Shown: positions 9,151-17,440 of the stretch, piece after piece | How the letters are laid out: each line of letters starts with the position of its first letter | Numbering within the stretch: position 1 is the first letter of the stretch | Assembly: GCA_963677085.2 (NCBI GenBank) | Contig: CAXXFH010000006.1 | Span: 868,001-932,000 of the forward strand | DNA from: G963677085 sp963677085 | GTDB lineage: Bacteria > Planctomycetota > Planctomycetia > Pirellulales > Thermoguttaceae | DNA length: 64,000 nucleotides | Direction of reading: 5' to 3' | The notes under the pieces: generated by a model | What the model saw: only the letters and a program-made list of their open reading frames with translations | What the model was told of the DNA's origin: nothing | The model's database searches: none | Position numbers and translations under genes: made by a program

Positions 9151-11481
9151 TCAAAATCCAACCGCCCACTGCACTTCGCGATTGGTCGGCGAGTCGATCC
9201 GCACGCGCCAGCCCACTGACTGTTCGTCGCCAGTCGCTGAAACCAATTCGATCTTCACGCCGGCCTCGCGATCGGCTTGGCCGACGCTTACGCTGGCCAC
9301 CGCCCAGGTGCCGTCGGTCGGCCGGACGATTCGCAGTTCATAGGGGTCGTTGCCTACCACCTTGCTTGTACCTCGCAGCGACTTGGCCTCGGCGTCCCAG
9401 CGTTCTTCGACCACGTCGACCACGCCCTGGGTGATGTGACGCGAGGTGCTGATCAACTGCGGCCGGTCGACCGCCGGGCGTATGGCCAGGATGCGGCACG
9501 AGGCGGCCGGCAGCGTTTCGGTTAATTGCTGGCCATCGAGCCGCAGGAACCGATTGGCCCAGTAGTCGAACGCGGCGTACTGCTTGGCCTCGGGAAGCCC
9601 GATCCGAGCAAAGCCCTCTTCGATCGTCACCGGCTCTTTCTCTTTCCAGTTGAACAGGCCCACCACATAACGCGGACTGTCGGCCCGATCGTCGGTCAAC
9701 AGCCAGACGCGCGGGATGCGTCGCTCGAACAGGTCGACCGGCCGAGGACGCAAGGTGTGCGACGGCATGGCCCGACGCAACAGGTCGAGCCGTTCGTCGG
9801 GCAGTTCGGCGAAATAGATCGAGCTGGCGTGGAGTTGCCCAGCCAGGGTTACCCAAGAGACCAACGCCCGGGCGTGCTCCAGCGGCACCGACGCGCGGAC
9901 GTAGATCGGGTCGGGGTCGTTGTACCAGACGCGGCGATGGAGGAAGTAGAGGTTCGAGCCGCTGAACGGGCCGCGAGTGATGTCGCTCCACTTCCGCCCG
10001 TTATCGGGCCCGATCCGCATCGCGTCGACATAGCCGAACGATCCGCCCAGGGTGCGCATGTTTTGGGCCGTGTTGCAGCCGAGGATAAATGTCTCGGGCC
10101 CGGCCGCTTGGCGTACGGTTTTCAGACCCGCGCGGTAAGCTTCGAGGTTGCTCATCTCGGAATTATGCAGCGTGGTTTCGCCGATATTATCTTCGTTGTA
10201 GCCCTCGTTGATGTAGCGATGTACGGTGGCCGAGCCGGTCCAGAGGCCGTCGATCTTGATGTAATGGTAACCCCAGTCTTGGCAGATCCGTTCGGTCCGC
10301 AACCGGGTAAGCTCGCGGGCCTTGGGGTTGGTCATGTCCAGGCAGGTGCCGCCCCAGTGGGTATCGAACGGCTTGCCGTCTTTCTGTGCAAACCAGTCCT
10401 GCTTGTCGGCGAAATACGGATCGTCGTGCGTGCCGGCAAACGGCATGTACCAGATGCCCGCCACGAAGCCGTGCTGGCGGATGTAATCGGCCGTGGCCTT
10501 CATTCCGTTGGGATACGGCCCCTTGGGATTGTGGCGCACGAAGACCTTGCGCGGACCGTTGTTCGACTGGCCGTCCTGCCAGCCGTCGTCGATCTGCACG
10601 ACGCTGAACCCAAACGGTTTGAGTTTTTCGGCGGCGAAATCGGTTTGTGTTTTTAGTTGCTTTTCGTTCGATGCGCCGGCGTGGTACCACGTGCAGTAAA
10701 CGGTCGGCTCCGGCGGTAGCTTAATCTGGTAGTGGGTCGCCACGGCGTCGGCATACGATTCGAGGCCCAGCCGGGCGTCGTCGAAAAGACCGATCAGCAG
10801 CGTTTCCGACGTCTCTCGCTTGCCGACCGGAAGACGCACGTGGCCGTAGTCCTGCCGCGTGCTGACAGTCACCTGCCCGCTGGCGTTCGCCTCGTAGAAA
10901 AACACCCCGCTGCCGCGCTCGTGCGTAAGCCAAGCCAGCACGGCACCACTGCGGCTGTTGGGCTCGACGAGGGCCAAGTGGTTGTAGCTGCCCGGGTTGT
11001 TTTGGGCCTTGATCGGGCTGACGCCAAACGTGCCGAACGCTTGAAGCTCAGCGGCCGGTTTCTTCAGATCGATCGCAAATCGAGCGAACTCACGCCGGGT
11101 AAGCCACTGCGGCTCGGCCGACGTGTTGGTCCACTCGTCCTGTACGACGGCAAACGGCAGCTTTTCGAAAAGTGTCAGCCGCATAGTGGCACCGTCGGCC
11201 GCGTTGAGCACGAGGCGTTTGCCGGGTCCCCAGACGGCGTGCTCTGCTGCTTCGCTTCGAGCGGTCGCCGCTTGATCGGTCTTCCAGCTTGTACGAAGGA
11301 CCATTTTCTGCCCGTCGCGGGCCGTCAACTCGAAACCGGCCGGTGCGGTTGTCGCCTGGGCGGAAAGCCATTGGTTTTCGATCGTGTTGTCGCTGCCCAA
11401 GGCGCGGTCGGTGTTGGTCAGGCCGCTTAACATGATCAAGATTGCCAGAAACGCCGTCACGGTTGTCGTTCGATGAAGCAT
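9151..11481 (-). CDS. Secreted alpha-galactosidase-like glycoside hydrolase (clan GH-D, GH36-like)
   Basis: About 776 aa, starting at the ATG at 11481 with a signal peptide (MLHRTTTVTAFLAILIML). An N-terminal beta-sandwich (to about 280) is followed by a TIM barrel that begins at TVYCTWYHAG. The motifs FSVVQIDDGWQDGQ and HYIKIDGLWTG match the barrel strands of GH36/GH27 enzymes; the Asp in KIDG is the expected nucleophile. DAMRIGPDNGRKW may hold the acid/base Asp. A C-terminal beta domain ends at 805 of the longest frame. It should hydrolyse terminal alpha-linked galactose (or a related sugar) in the periplasm or outside the cell. Neighbouring hydrolases support a glycan-degradation role; the exact substrate is not readable. 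Confidence 0.8.
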   Translation of the reverse strand: MLHRTTTVTAFLAILIMLSGLTNTDRALGSDNTIENQWLSAQATTAPAGFELTARDGQKMVLRTSWKTDQAATARSEAAEHAVWGPGKRLVLNAADGATMRLTLFEKLPFAVVQDEWTNTSAEPQWLTRREFARFAIDLKKPAAELQAFGTFGVSPIKAQNNPGSYNHLALVEPNSRSGAVLAWLTHERGSGVFFYEANASGQVTVSTRQDYGHVRLPVGKRETSETLLIGLFDDARLGLESYADAVATHYQIKLPPEPTVYCTWYHAGASNEKQLKTQTDFAAEKLKPFGFSVVQIDDGWQDGQSNNGPRKVFVRHNPKGPYPNGMKATADYIRQHGFVAGIWYMPFAGTHDDPYFADKQDWFAQKDGKPFDTHWGGTCLDMTNPKARELTRLRTERICQDWGYHYIKIDGLWTGSATVHRYINEGYNEDNIGETTLHNSEMSNLEAYRAGLKTVRQAAGPETFILGCNTAQNMRTLGGSFGYVDAMRIGPDNGRKWSDITRGPFSGSNLYFLHRRVWYNDPDPIYVRASVPLEHARALVSWVTLAGQLHASSIYFAELPDERLDLLRRAMPSHTLRPRPVDLFERRIPRVWLLTDDRADSPRYVVGLFNWKEKEPVTIEEGFARIGLPEAKQYAAFDYWANRFLRLDGQQLTETLPAASCRILAIRPAVDRPQLISTSRHITQGVVDVVEERWDAEAKSLRGTSKVVGNDPYELRIVRPTDGTWAVASVSVGQADREAGVKIELVSATGDEQSVGWRVRIDSPTNREVQWAVGF

Positions 11482-11812
11482 GGTCGTCTTTCTTGGTTGA
11501 TGCCAACTCGCTGGTGTAGCGAATCGTACGTTGAGAGATCGTATTGTTTGGCCGGATTTGCGTGCCACTGGCTCCGCCAGTGCCTTCCACTCGGTCGCGA
11601 GTTCCGGCCTGGATACTACGGGTAGCCCATGGACAATCCTCCATGATGGCGTTGCCGGTCTCTGCCGTCAAATTGTGCGCCAGACGGGGGCAGGCTACAA
11701 CTGATCAATTCGACCGCGGGGGGCTCGCCATATTTGACCGTAGCCAGCTCGATACACTAGGATGGTGGGGTAGTTCCCGCCTCAATCTCCCCCCACTTGT
11801 TGAGAGTCGCCC
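11482..11812. other. Intergenic region between divergent genes
   Basis: This 331-bp gap separates a minus-strand and a plus-strand glycan-degradation gene and should contain both promoters. A TTGACC hexamer occurs at 11734, but no -10 element at proper spacing follows it. No gene, strong repeat or riboswitch was recognised. Confidence 0.5.
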
Positions 11813-14800
11813 ATGTCTGCCTTTCCCTGCGGCCGCCTGTGGTCTACAGCTATCGCCATGGTCTGTTTAACGTTGGCTTGGACGACGGCGGGTGTTTCGG
11901 CCGCGTCGAGCGAAACGGGCCGCAACGCGACGGTGAACGCTGATTTCACCGAAGGCAGCGACGCCCCGGTCGGTTGGTCGCTCTCGGGCGGGAAGGGACG
12001 TTGGGTCGACCGGCAGATTCTTGAAGTCACCGGCGCGGGCGACGACTCGAATTTCTGGCGTGCCGACTGCGAATTCACACCGGGCGGCTTGTATCGGTTC
12101 GAAACGACGGCACGTCAGTTGGGCGGTAGCGGTTGCGTGGTTGCTGGGCCGGCGTTTGCCAGTCGCGACCGGCATCTTTCCGATCAGTTCAAGTCGTACG
12201 CCCATGTGTTTCGCGTGCCCGATGATGTCGAGAAGTCGTATCTAAGGCTGGGACAATGGCACGCTACCGGTACGGTGCAGTTCGACGCCGTGCGGCTGGT
12301 ACCCGTTTTGCCCGTGCACGCTCGCACCGGTGACTTGCTGCTAGGCTCGGGCGAAGCGATTCGCAACGGTCGATACGCGTTTGCGGCCCAGTATCATGGC
12401 GACGGCAGCAACTATCATCGCACGTTGCACGAAGCAACCGCGCGGTTCAACTCCGACCGCTGGTGCTTCGGTGCGTCGAGCCGGGTGACTTATCGGTTCA
12501 GCCTGCCCCCGTATCGCTTCGAAGACGGACGAGTCGCGTTTCATGTGAATTACTACACGCGTGGCGCGTGCGTGGCGGAAATCAGCCGCGACGGGCTCGC
12601 TTGGCAACCGCTGGCCACCCAGGGCGACTTGGGCGCGGCCGAAGCCACACTGCCGGCCGAGTTGCTGCCGGCCGAGGTGCTGTACGTCCGCTTGCGTGGC
12701 GAAGGCGACGGTGCGAGTTTTCAGGTCAACCGCGTCGAGTTCGAGGGCCAACTAAGCGGTTCGCCCGCCGACGCCCAGGGCGAAACGCTTTTTGCCGAAG
12801 TCGAAAGTAACGACGAGCTGGTCGTCGAACAAATGACGCTCGCCCGTTCGTCGGGAGCTGACGTGGCGAACCTGCAAATGACGCTCAAAAACGCCGCCAC
12901 GCAAGACGTGGTCGTCGCGGTTTGTCCGACGCTTCGAGCGACCGGCGCAGCAGAGCCCACGGTAGTAGCACCGCAAGACCTAACGATTCCGGCCGGCAAA
13001 ACGGCAATCGCGCAAATCGAGATGCCCGAGGCCGCACCGGGCGATCACGTGCTCGACGTGGCCCTTCGCCGCGCGGACGGCACGTTAGCTCATGCTTCGT
13101 TGCCTTTGGCCGTGCCCGACTACTATCGCAGCGACTACGGCGCGCGAATCGCTGGCATCGAGGGCGACAACGTCGTTTGGTGGTGCGACGCCACACGCAA
13201 AATTCCGCGGCAGCGTCCCGCACCGGCCGTGGCGAACAATACACCGACTGCCGAGATGAGTGCCGCCCGCCACGACTACGAAGCCGTGCAGGTTGTGATT
13301 CGCCCAAGCGACAAGGCCCTCACGGGACTAACGGCGACGGCCGGCGATTTCGTCGGGCCAGATGGCGCCGTGATTCCCGCGAAAAACATTCAGCTACTGC
13401 GAGTCTTCTATCACTACGTTCATCACGCGACCGATCGCACCGGCTTGGTCGATTACTGGCCCGACGCTTTGCCTCCACTCGATGAACCGCTTGACGTGGC
13501 GGCCGGTCAGAACCAACCTTTGTGGGTGCTCGTCTACGTGCCGAAAGACGCCGCGGCCGGTGATTATCTCGGCAACGTAACGCTAAAGGCCGACGGCTTC
13601 ACGGCCCAAGTGCCGATCAAGCTGCACGTATGGAACTTCGCCTTGCCGGAAACGAACCACTTGGAAACGGCCTTCGGACTGCGCAGTGGGACGATCCTCA
13701 GCTACCACGGCGTGAAGACCGAAGAAGACCGTCGCCGCGTGCTCGACAGTTACATGGAAACGATGTCGCAACATCGCATCAGTCCTTACGATCCCGTGCC
13801 GCTGGATCCGATTCGGGTGAAGTTCTTAGCCGAGGCCGATCCACCGCGGGCAGAAGTCGATTTCTCGGCGTTCGATCCCGCGTTCACTCGGGCAATTGAA
13901 AGGTATCACTTCACCAATTTTCGTCTGCCGATCCAAGGCATGGGAGGCGGCACGTTCCACGCCCGATACGAACCGAAGATCGGCGCCTTCACGGAAGATA
14001 CGCCCGAGTACCAGGCGATGTTCTCCAGTTATATGAAACAACTCGAAGACCATTTCCGCGCGAAGGGTTGGCTTTCGATGCCTTATGTCTACTGGTTCGA
14101 CGAGCCGGATCCGAAGGACTATGAGTTCGTGGCCAACGGCTTCGAGCGGCTGAAAAAGTATGCTCCGGCCATTCCGCGAATGCTCACCGAAGAACCGAGC
14201 GAACAGTTTCAACCGCCGGTCGACATCTGGTGCCCGGTGAGCCACAACTACGACCACGAAGAGGCCGAAAAGCAACGTGCCCACGGGGCTCGGTTTTGGT
14301 GGTACGTGTGTTGCGGTCCCAAGGCGCCGTATTGTACGCTGTTTGTCGACCATCCGGCCGTCGAGCTACGGACCTGGCTCTGGCAGACCTGGCAGCGGAA
14401 CATCGTGGGCATACTGGTTTGGGAGAGCACCTATTGGACGTCCAGTGCGGCGTACCCCGATCCCAAGCACCCGCAGAATCCGTACGAAGATCCGATGGCC
14501 TACGTCAGCGGCTACTCGACGCCTAAGGGCGTGAAACGTTACTGGGGTAACGGCGACGGGCGGTTCATCTACCCGCCGCTGGCGGCTGCCGTGCCGGGGG
14601 CCACGGGCAACGAGCCGGTGTTCGACGCGCCCGTTTCATCAATTCGCCTGGAGATGCTTCGCGAGGGCATCGAGGATTACGAAACGCTCTACCTGCTTCG
14701 GGCGTTGCTTGCCAAGCATCGCGCGAAGCTTTCGGCTTCGGAAGCGGTTCGCTACGAGCGGCTCCTGGAGGTTCCGCCGTCGATCACCACCGACATGACC

Positions 14801-14878
14801 ACCTTCAGCACCGACCCCACGGCGATTTACACCCACCGACGCGAGGTGGCCGAAGCGATTGAGCAGTTGCGAAGATAG
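11813..14878 (+). CDS. Secreted DUF4091 / GH123-like glycoside hydrolase
   Basis: A 1021-aa protein with an N-terminal signal peptide (WSTAIAMVCLTLAWTTAG). Residues 40-310 form beta-sandwich modules that may bind carbohydrate. From about 440 the DUF4091 region begins: an N-terminal beta domain, then a TIM barrel with PYVYWFDEPDP near 760, whose adjacent Asp and Glu match the D-E pair used in substrate-assisted catalysis by GH123 N-acetyl-galactosaminidases. The C-terminal block IRLEMLREGIEDYETLYLL is typical of DUF4091. The likely substrate is a hexosaminide in a glycosphingolipid or sulfated glycan; the sulfatase 9 kb downstream would fit. Substrate assignment is inference. Confidence 0.8.
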   Translation: MSAFPCGRLWSTAIAMVCLTLAWTTAGVSAASSETGRNATVNADFTEGSDAPVGWSLSGGKGRWVDRQILEVTGAGDDSNFWRADCEFTPGGLYRFETTARQLGGSGCVVAGPAFASRDRHLSDQFKSYAHVFRVPDDVEKSYLRLGQWHATGTVQFDAVRLVPVLPVHARTGDLLLGSGEAIRNGRYAFAAQYHGDGSNYHRTLHEATARFNSDRWCFGASSRVTYRFSLPPYRFEDGRVAFHVNYYTRGACVAEISRDGLAWQPLATQGDLGAAEATLPAELLPAEVLYVRLRGEGDGASFQVNRVEFEGQLSGSPADAQGETLFAEVESNDELVVEQMTLARSSGADVANLQMTLKNAATQDVVVAVCPTLRATGAAEPTVVAPQDLTIPAGKTAIAQIEMPEAAPGDHVLDVALRRADGTLAHASLPLAVPDYYRSDYGARIAGIEGDNVVWWCDATRKIPRQRPAPAVANNTPTAEMSAARHDYEAVQVVIRPSDKALTGLTATAGDFVGPDGAVIPAKNIQLLRVFYHYVHHATDRTGLVDYWPDALPPLDEPLDVAAGQNQPLWVLVYVPKDAAAGDYLGNVTLKADGFTAQVPIKLHVWNFALPETNHLETAFGLRSGTILSYHGVKTEEDRRRVLDSYMETMSQHRISPYDPVPLDPIRVKFLAEADPPRAEVDFSAFDPAFTRAIERYHFTNFRLPIQGMGGGTFHARYEPKIGAFTEDTPEYQAMFSSYMKQLEDHFRAKGWLSMPYVYWFDEPDPKDYEFVANGFERLKKYAPAIPRMLTEEPSEQFQPPVDIWCPVSHNYDHEEAEKQRAHGARFWWYVCCGPKAPYCTLFVDHPAVELRTWLWQTWQRNIVGILVWESTYWTSSAAYPDPKHPQNPYEDPMAYVSGYSTPKGVKRYWGNGDGRFIYPPLAAAVPGATGNEPVFDAPVSSIRLEMLREGIEDYETLYLLRALLAKHRAKLSASEAVRYERLLEVPPSITTDMTTFSTDPTAIYTHRREVAEAIEQLRR

Positions 14879-14980
14879 TCGAAAACCAACTCGGTCACGA
14901 GCCCAACAACTCGACTTGTTCTGAAGGTTAGAGCGGAGGAACTGAAGACGTTGCAAAGGCCTAACGAAAAGGAACACCGA

Positions 14981-16561
14981 ATGCGCACGGCACTAAATAA
15001 CAGTGTTTCAGTGGCTGACAGCAAACCGCAAACTGTGGTAACGGCTAAGGCGTTGCTTCCGTTTGTTGCGTTATTGGCCGTTGCCATGTTCGTGTGCGCG
15101 CAAGATGCGGCCGGTGACGCATCTCCTGCCAAGTGTCGTTTCGAGGACGCCGCCGATTACGGTTTTCTGCCGACGGCCGAACCCGCCCAGAACGTGGTGG
15201 CTCTACAGAAAGCGCTGGACGGCGGGAATAAAACGCTCACGGTTTCTCGTCCCGGTGTCTATCAACTCGACGGCACGGTCTACCTCGACGACAACACGAA
15301 GGTCGTTTTCGGAGAAGGTGTGCTGCTGAAGAAGACCGGGAGCTACACTTTTGTCTTCGTCAACCGGGGGGCGCTTACGCGGACGTGGAACAAAAACATC
15401 ACCTTGGATGGACTGAATCTGGGCGTCAACCAAGTGGAGGCCGGCGTGCCGGTAGGCCAGCCCTTGTATGGCCTGCGGGGACACGTCTCGATGTATTTCA
15501 TACGCAACTTGATCGTGTCGAATTATCGGTGCCTCGATTTGGGGCGTTTTCAGTTCGGAATTCACGTCTGTAAGTTCGACAACATTAAAATCGACACCTT
15601 TGAGATCCGGGGAAACAAAGACGGGGTGCATCTCGGAATGGGCGAGAAATTCGTCGTCCGTGACGGGATCTGCGAGACGTTCGACGATGCCGTTGCCCTG
15701 AACGCTGAAGATTACCCCAGTTGCCAGCCTATGCAGGGCGATATCAAAGACGGTTTGGTCGAGAATATCTACGACATTAAAAAGACGTCCACGTCCGGTA
15801 ATTTCTCTCGGCTGCTCACCGGCGCGTGGGTGGACTGGCACGACGGGATACGCCTGCAAACCGGAGACACGGTGGTCAACGGCGCGAACGTCTATCGGGT
15901 CGTCATGCCGCTCGGCACTACCGAATACGTGTCGCACGAGGCGCCCGTACACACGGAAGGGGCGTGGAAAGATTCGTCGGGTTTGCAGTTCGTCTTTAAC
16001 CAAAACGACGGGGTACATCAGGCGAGCATACGAGATGTGACCTTCTCCAACATCTTCCTGCACGACAAACGGACGGGATTTGCTTGTCACTGGGAATCTG
16101 GCAAGTATCACCGAGCTGTTCACCCGGAGGTTCGGAAAACGGATTATCCGGTGTGCGAGGTAAAACTGATCAACATCCATTGCTTCGAGCCGACAACCCT
16201 CTTCTCCTGCAATTCACAGGCGAGAGTGCTGATCGACAAAATCACCCCGACGGGCTGTCTGGCCTCGTTTCGTGGGCAGAACGTGGATTGTTCGCTGTTA
16301 GTAACGGCGGCAACTTTCGCCCGACGGGAAGACGCATCCCGCCGCCCCGACATTCGGGTTAGTGACACCGTGGCGATGGACATCCGTTTGGAGTCGGCCA
16401 TGCAAGACCGGGATATCGAACTGGGCGTTGCCGATTCAACCCGCACACGAATCAACGGTACGGCTTCGGTAGCAAACCTCAACAACATCACGCCGATGAT
16501 CGGCGATTCGATCAAAGTCAAAAATGTCCGCAAAACCTATAACGGCACGCAATGGGAATAG
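14981..16561 (+). CDS. Secreted right-handed beta-helix protein (pectate lyase / GH28-like)
   Basis: 526 aa from the ATG at 14981, preceded by AAAGGA at good spacing; the frame is open 10 codons upstream. A signal peptide (LLPFVALLAVAMFVC) spans residues 28-45. The start of the mature protein (DAADYGFLPT, NVVALQKALDGG) is the typical entry to pectin-lyase-like or GH28 beta-helices, and repeated short turns follow (NLIVSNYRCLDL, DNIKIDTFEIRGNKDGVHL). DDAVALNAEDY resembles the GH28 catalytic region with two adjacent Asp residues. It probably cleaves or binds an acidic polysaccharide outside the cytoplasm. It is co-directional with the genes on either side. Confidence 0.7.
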   Translation: MRTALNNSVSVADSKPQTVVTAKALLPFVALLAVAMFVCAQDAAGDASPAKCRFEDAADYGFLPTAEPAQNVVALQKALDGGNKTLTVSRPGVYQLDGTVYLDDNTKVVFGEGVLLKKTGSYTFVFVNRGALTRTWNKNITLDGLNLGVNQVEAGVPVGQPLYGLRGHVSMYFIRNLIVSNYRCLDLGRFQFGIHVCKFDNIKIDTFEIRGNKDGVHLGMGEKFVVRDGICETFDDAVALNAEDYPSCQPMQGDIKDGLVENIYDIKKTSTSGNFSRLLTGAWVDWHDGIRLQTGDTVVNGANVYRVVMPLGTTEYVSHEAPVHTEGAWKDSSGLQFVFNQNDGVHQASIRDVTFSNIFLHDKRTGFACHWESGKYHRAVHPEVRKTDYPVCEVKLINIHCFEPTTLFSCNSQARVLIDKITPTGCLASFRGQNVDCSLLVTAATFARREDASRRPDIRVSDTVAMDIRLESAMQDRDIELGVADSTRTRINGTASVANLNNITPMIGDSIKVKNVRKTYNGTQWE

Positions 16562-16777
16562 CCTCCGGATAGACCCCAAAAACACTTCCGAGTCAGCGGG
16601 CTACGCCTCGAAAACGCGAGAGGATCGAGCAAAAACCTCGACCTCCCTGGAATGTATTGCTGAAGCACAAGAAACCTCCTACCCTACTGATGTACCTCGG
16701 ACGATCCTTTTGTTCTGGGGAACGTGGCTTCAACCCCCAGCCCAATCTCCCGTTGTCTACCGATCGGAGGAACAACA

Positions 16778-17440
16778 GTGGACAAAATCATCATCGCGGG
16801 CATTTCCGGCCACTCGAAAGTAATCATTGATATCGTCGAAAAACAGCAGAAGTACGAACTGGTGGGCCTGACCGACAAGACGGCGCCACGAGGGACCGAC
16901 GTCTTAGGTTACCCGGTGCTGGGAACCGACGAAGACCTTTCCGAGATCGTGCGGCAATTCGGCGTCGTGGGCGGAATCGTCGGCGTGGGTGACAATTGGC
17001 TCAGGTCCCGTATCGCGGAAAAGATCAAGGAGATTCGGCCGGAGTTTCGGTTTGTGACCGCGATTCACCCTTCCGCTCAGATCGCAAAAGGTACAACCCT
17101 TGGCGAAGGCACGGTCGTTATGGCCGGCGTGACGGTGAATTCCTGCTGTACGATTGGTCGCTTTTGCATCCTGAACACTCAGGCATCGTTGGACCACGAC
17201 TCGGAGATGAACGATTTTTCCAGTATCGCTCCCGGGGTTACCGCCGGAGGAAATGTGCGAATCGGTGCCTTCTCGGCCGTTGGTATTGGCGCAACGCTGA
17301 TTCATGGAGTCGAGATTGGCGAGCATGCGGTTATTGGCGCCAATGCGGGCGTGCTGAAAAACATTGCCTCCCACAAAGTCGCCTACGGAACGCCGGCCAA
17401 GGTGGTCAGGGATCGAGAAGTGGGAGAGAGGTACTTTTGA
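16778..17440 (+). CDS. NeuD-type acetyltransferase (left-handed beta-helix)
   Basis: 220 aa starting at a GTG at 16778, chosen because GGAGG lies 7 nt upstream (16766-16770); an ATG further upstream has no such site. An N-terminal Rossmann-like domain (KIIIAGISGHSKVIIDIVEK) is followed by hexapeptide repeats (GTTLGEGTVVMAGVTVN, IGAFSAVGIGATLIHGVEIG) ending GTPAKVVRDRE. Proteins of the NeuD/PglD type transfer acetyl groups to sugars such as sialic acid or bacillosamine precursors. His in TQASLDHDSEM matches the general base of this family. Its stop overlaps the start of the next gene by one base (TGATG), so translation is probably coupled. Confidence 0.8.
   Translation: MDKIIIAGISGHSKVIIDIVEKQQKYELVGLTDKTAPRGTDVLGYPVLGTDEDLSEIVRQFGVVGGIVGVGDNWLRSRIAEKIKEIRPEFRFVTAIHPSAQIAKGTTLGEGTVVMAGVTVNSCCTIGRFCILNTQASLDHDSEMNDFSSIAPGVTAGGNVRIGAFSAVGIGATLIHGVEIGEHAVIGANAGVLKNIASHKVAYGTPAKVVRDREVGERYF

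Noticed and set aside
8829..9161. A 110-aa minus-strand ORF
   Set aside because: Most of it is the family F dispersed repeat translated, with no sign of a folded domain.
11734..11762. TTGACC as a -35 box upstream of the DUF4091 gene
   Set aside because: The only -10-like hexamer (TACACT) lies 13 bp away, too close for a sigma70 promoter.
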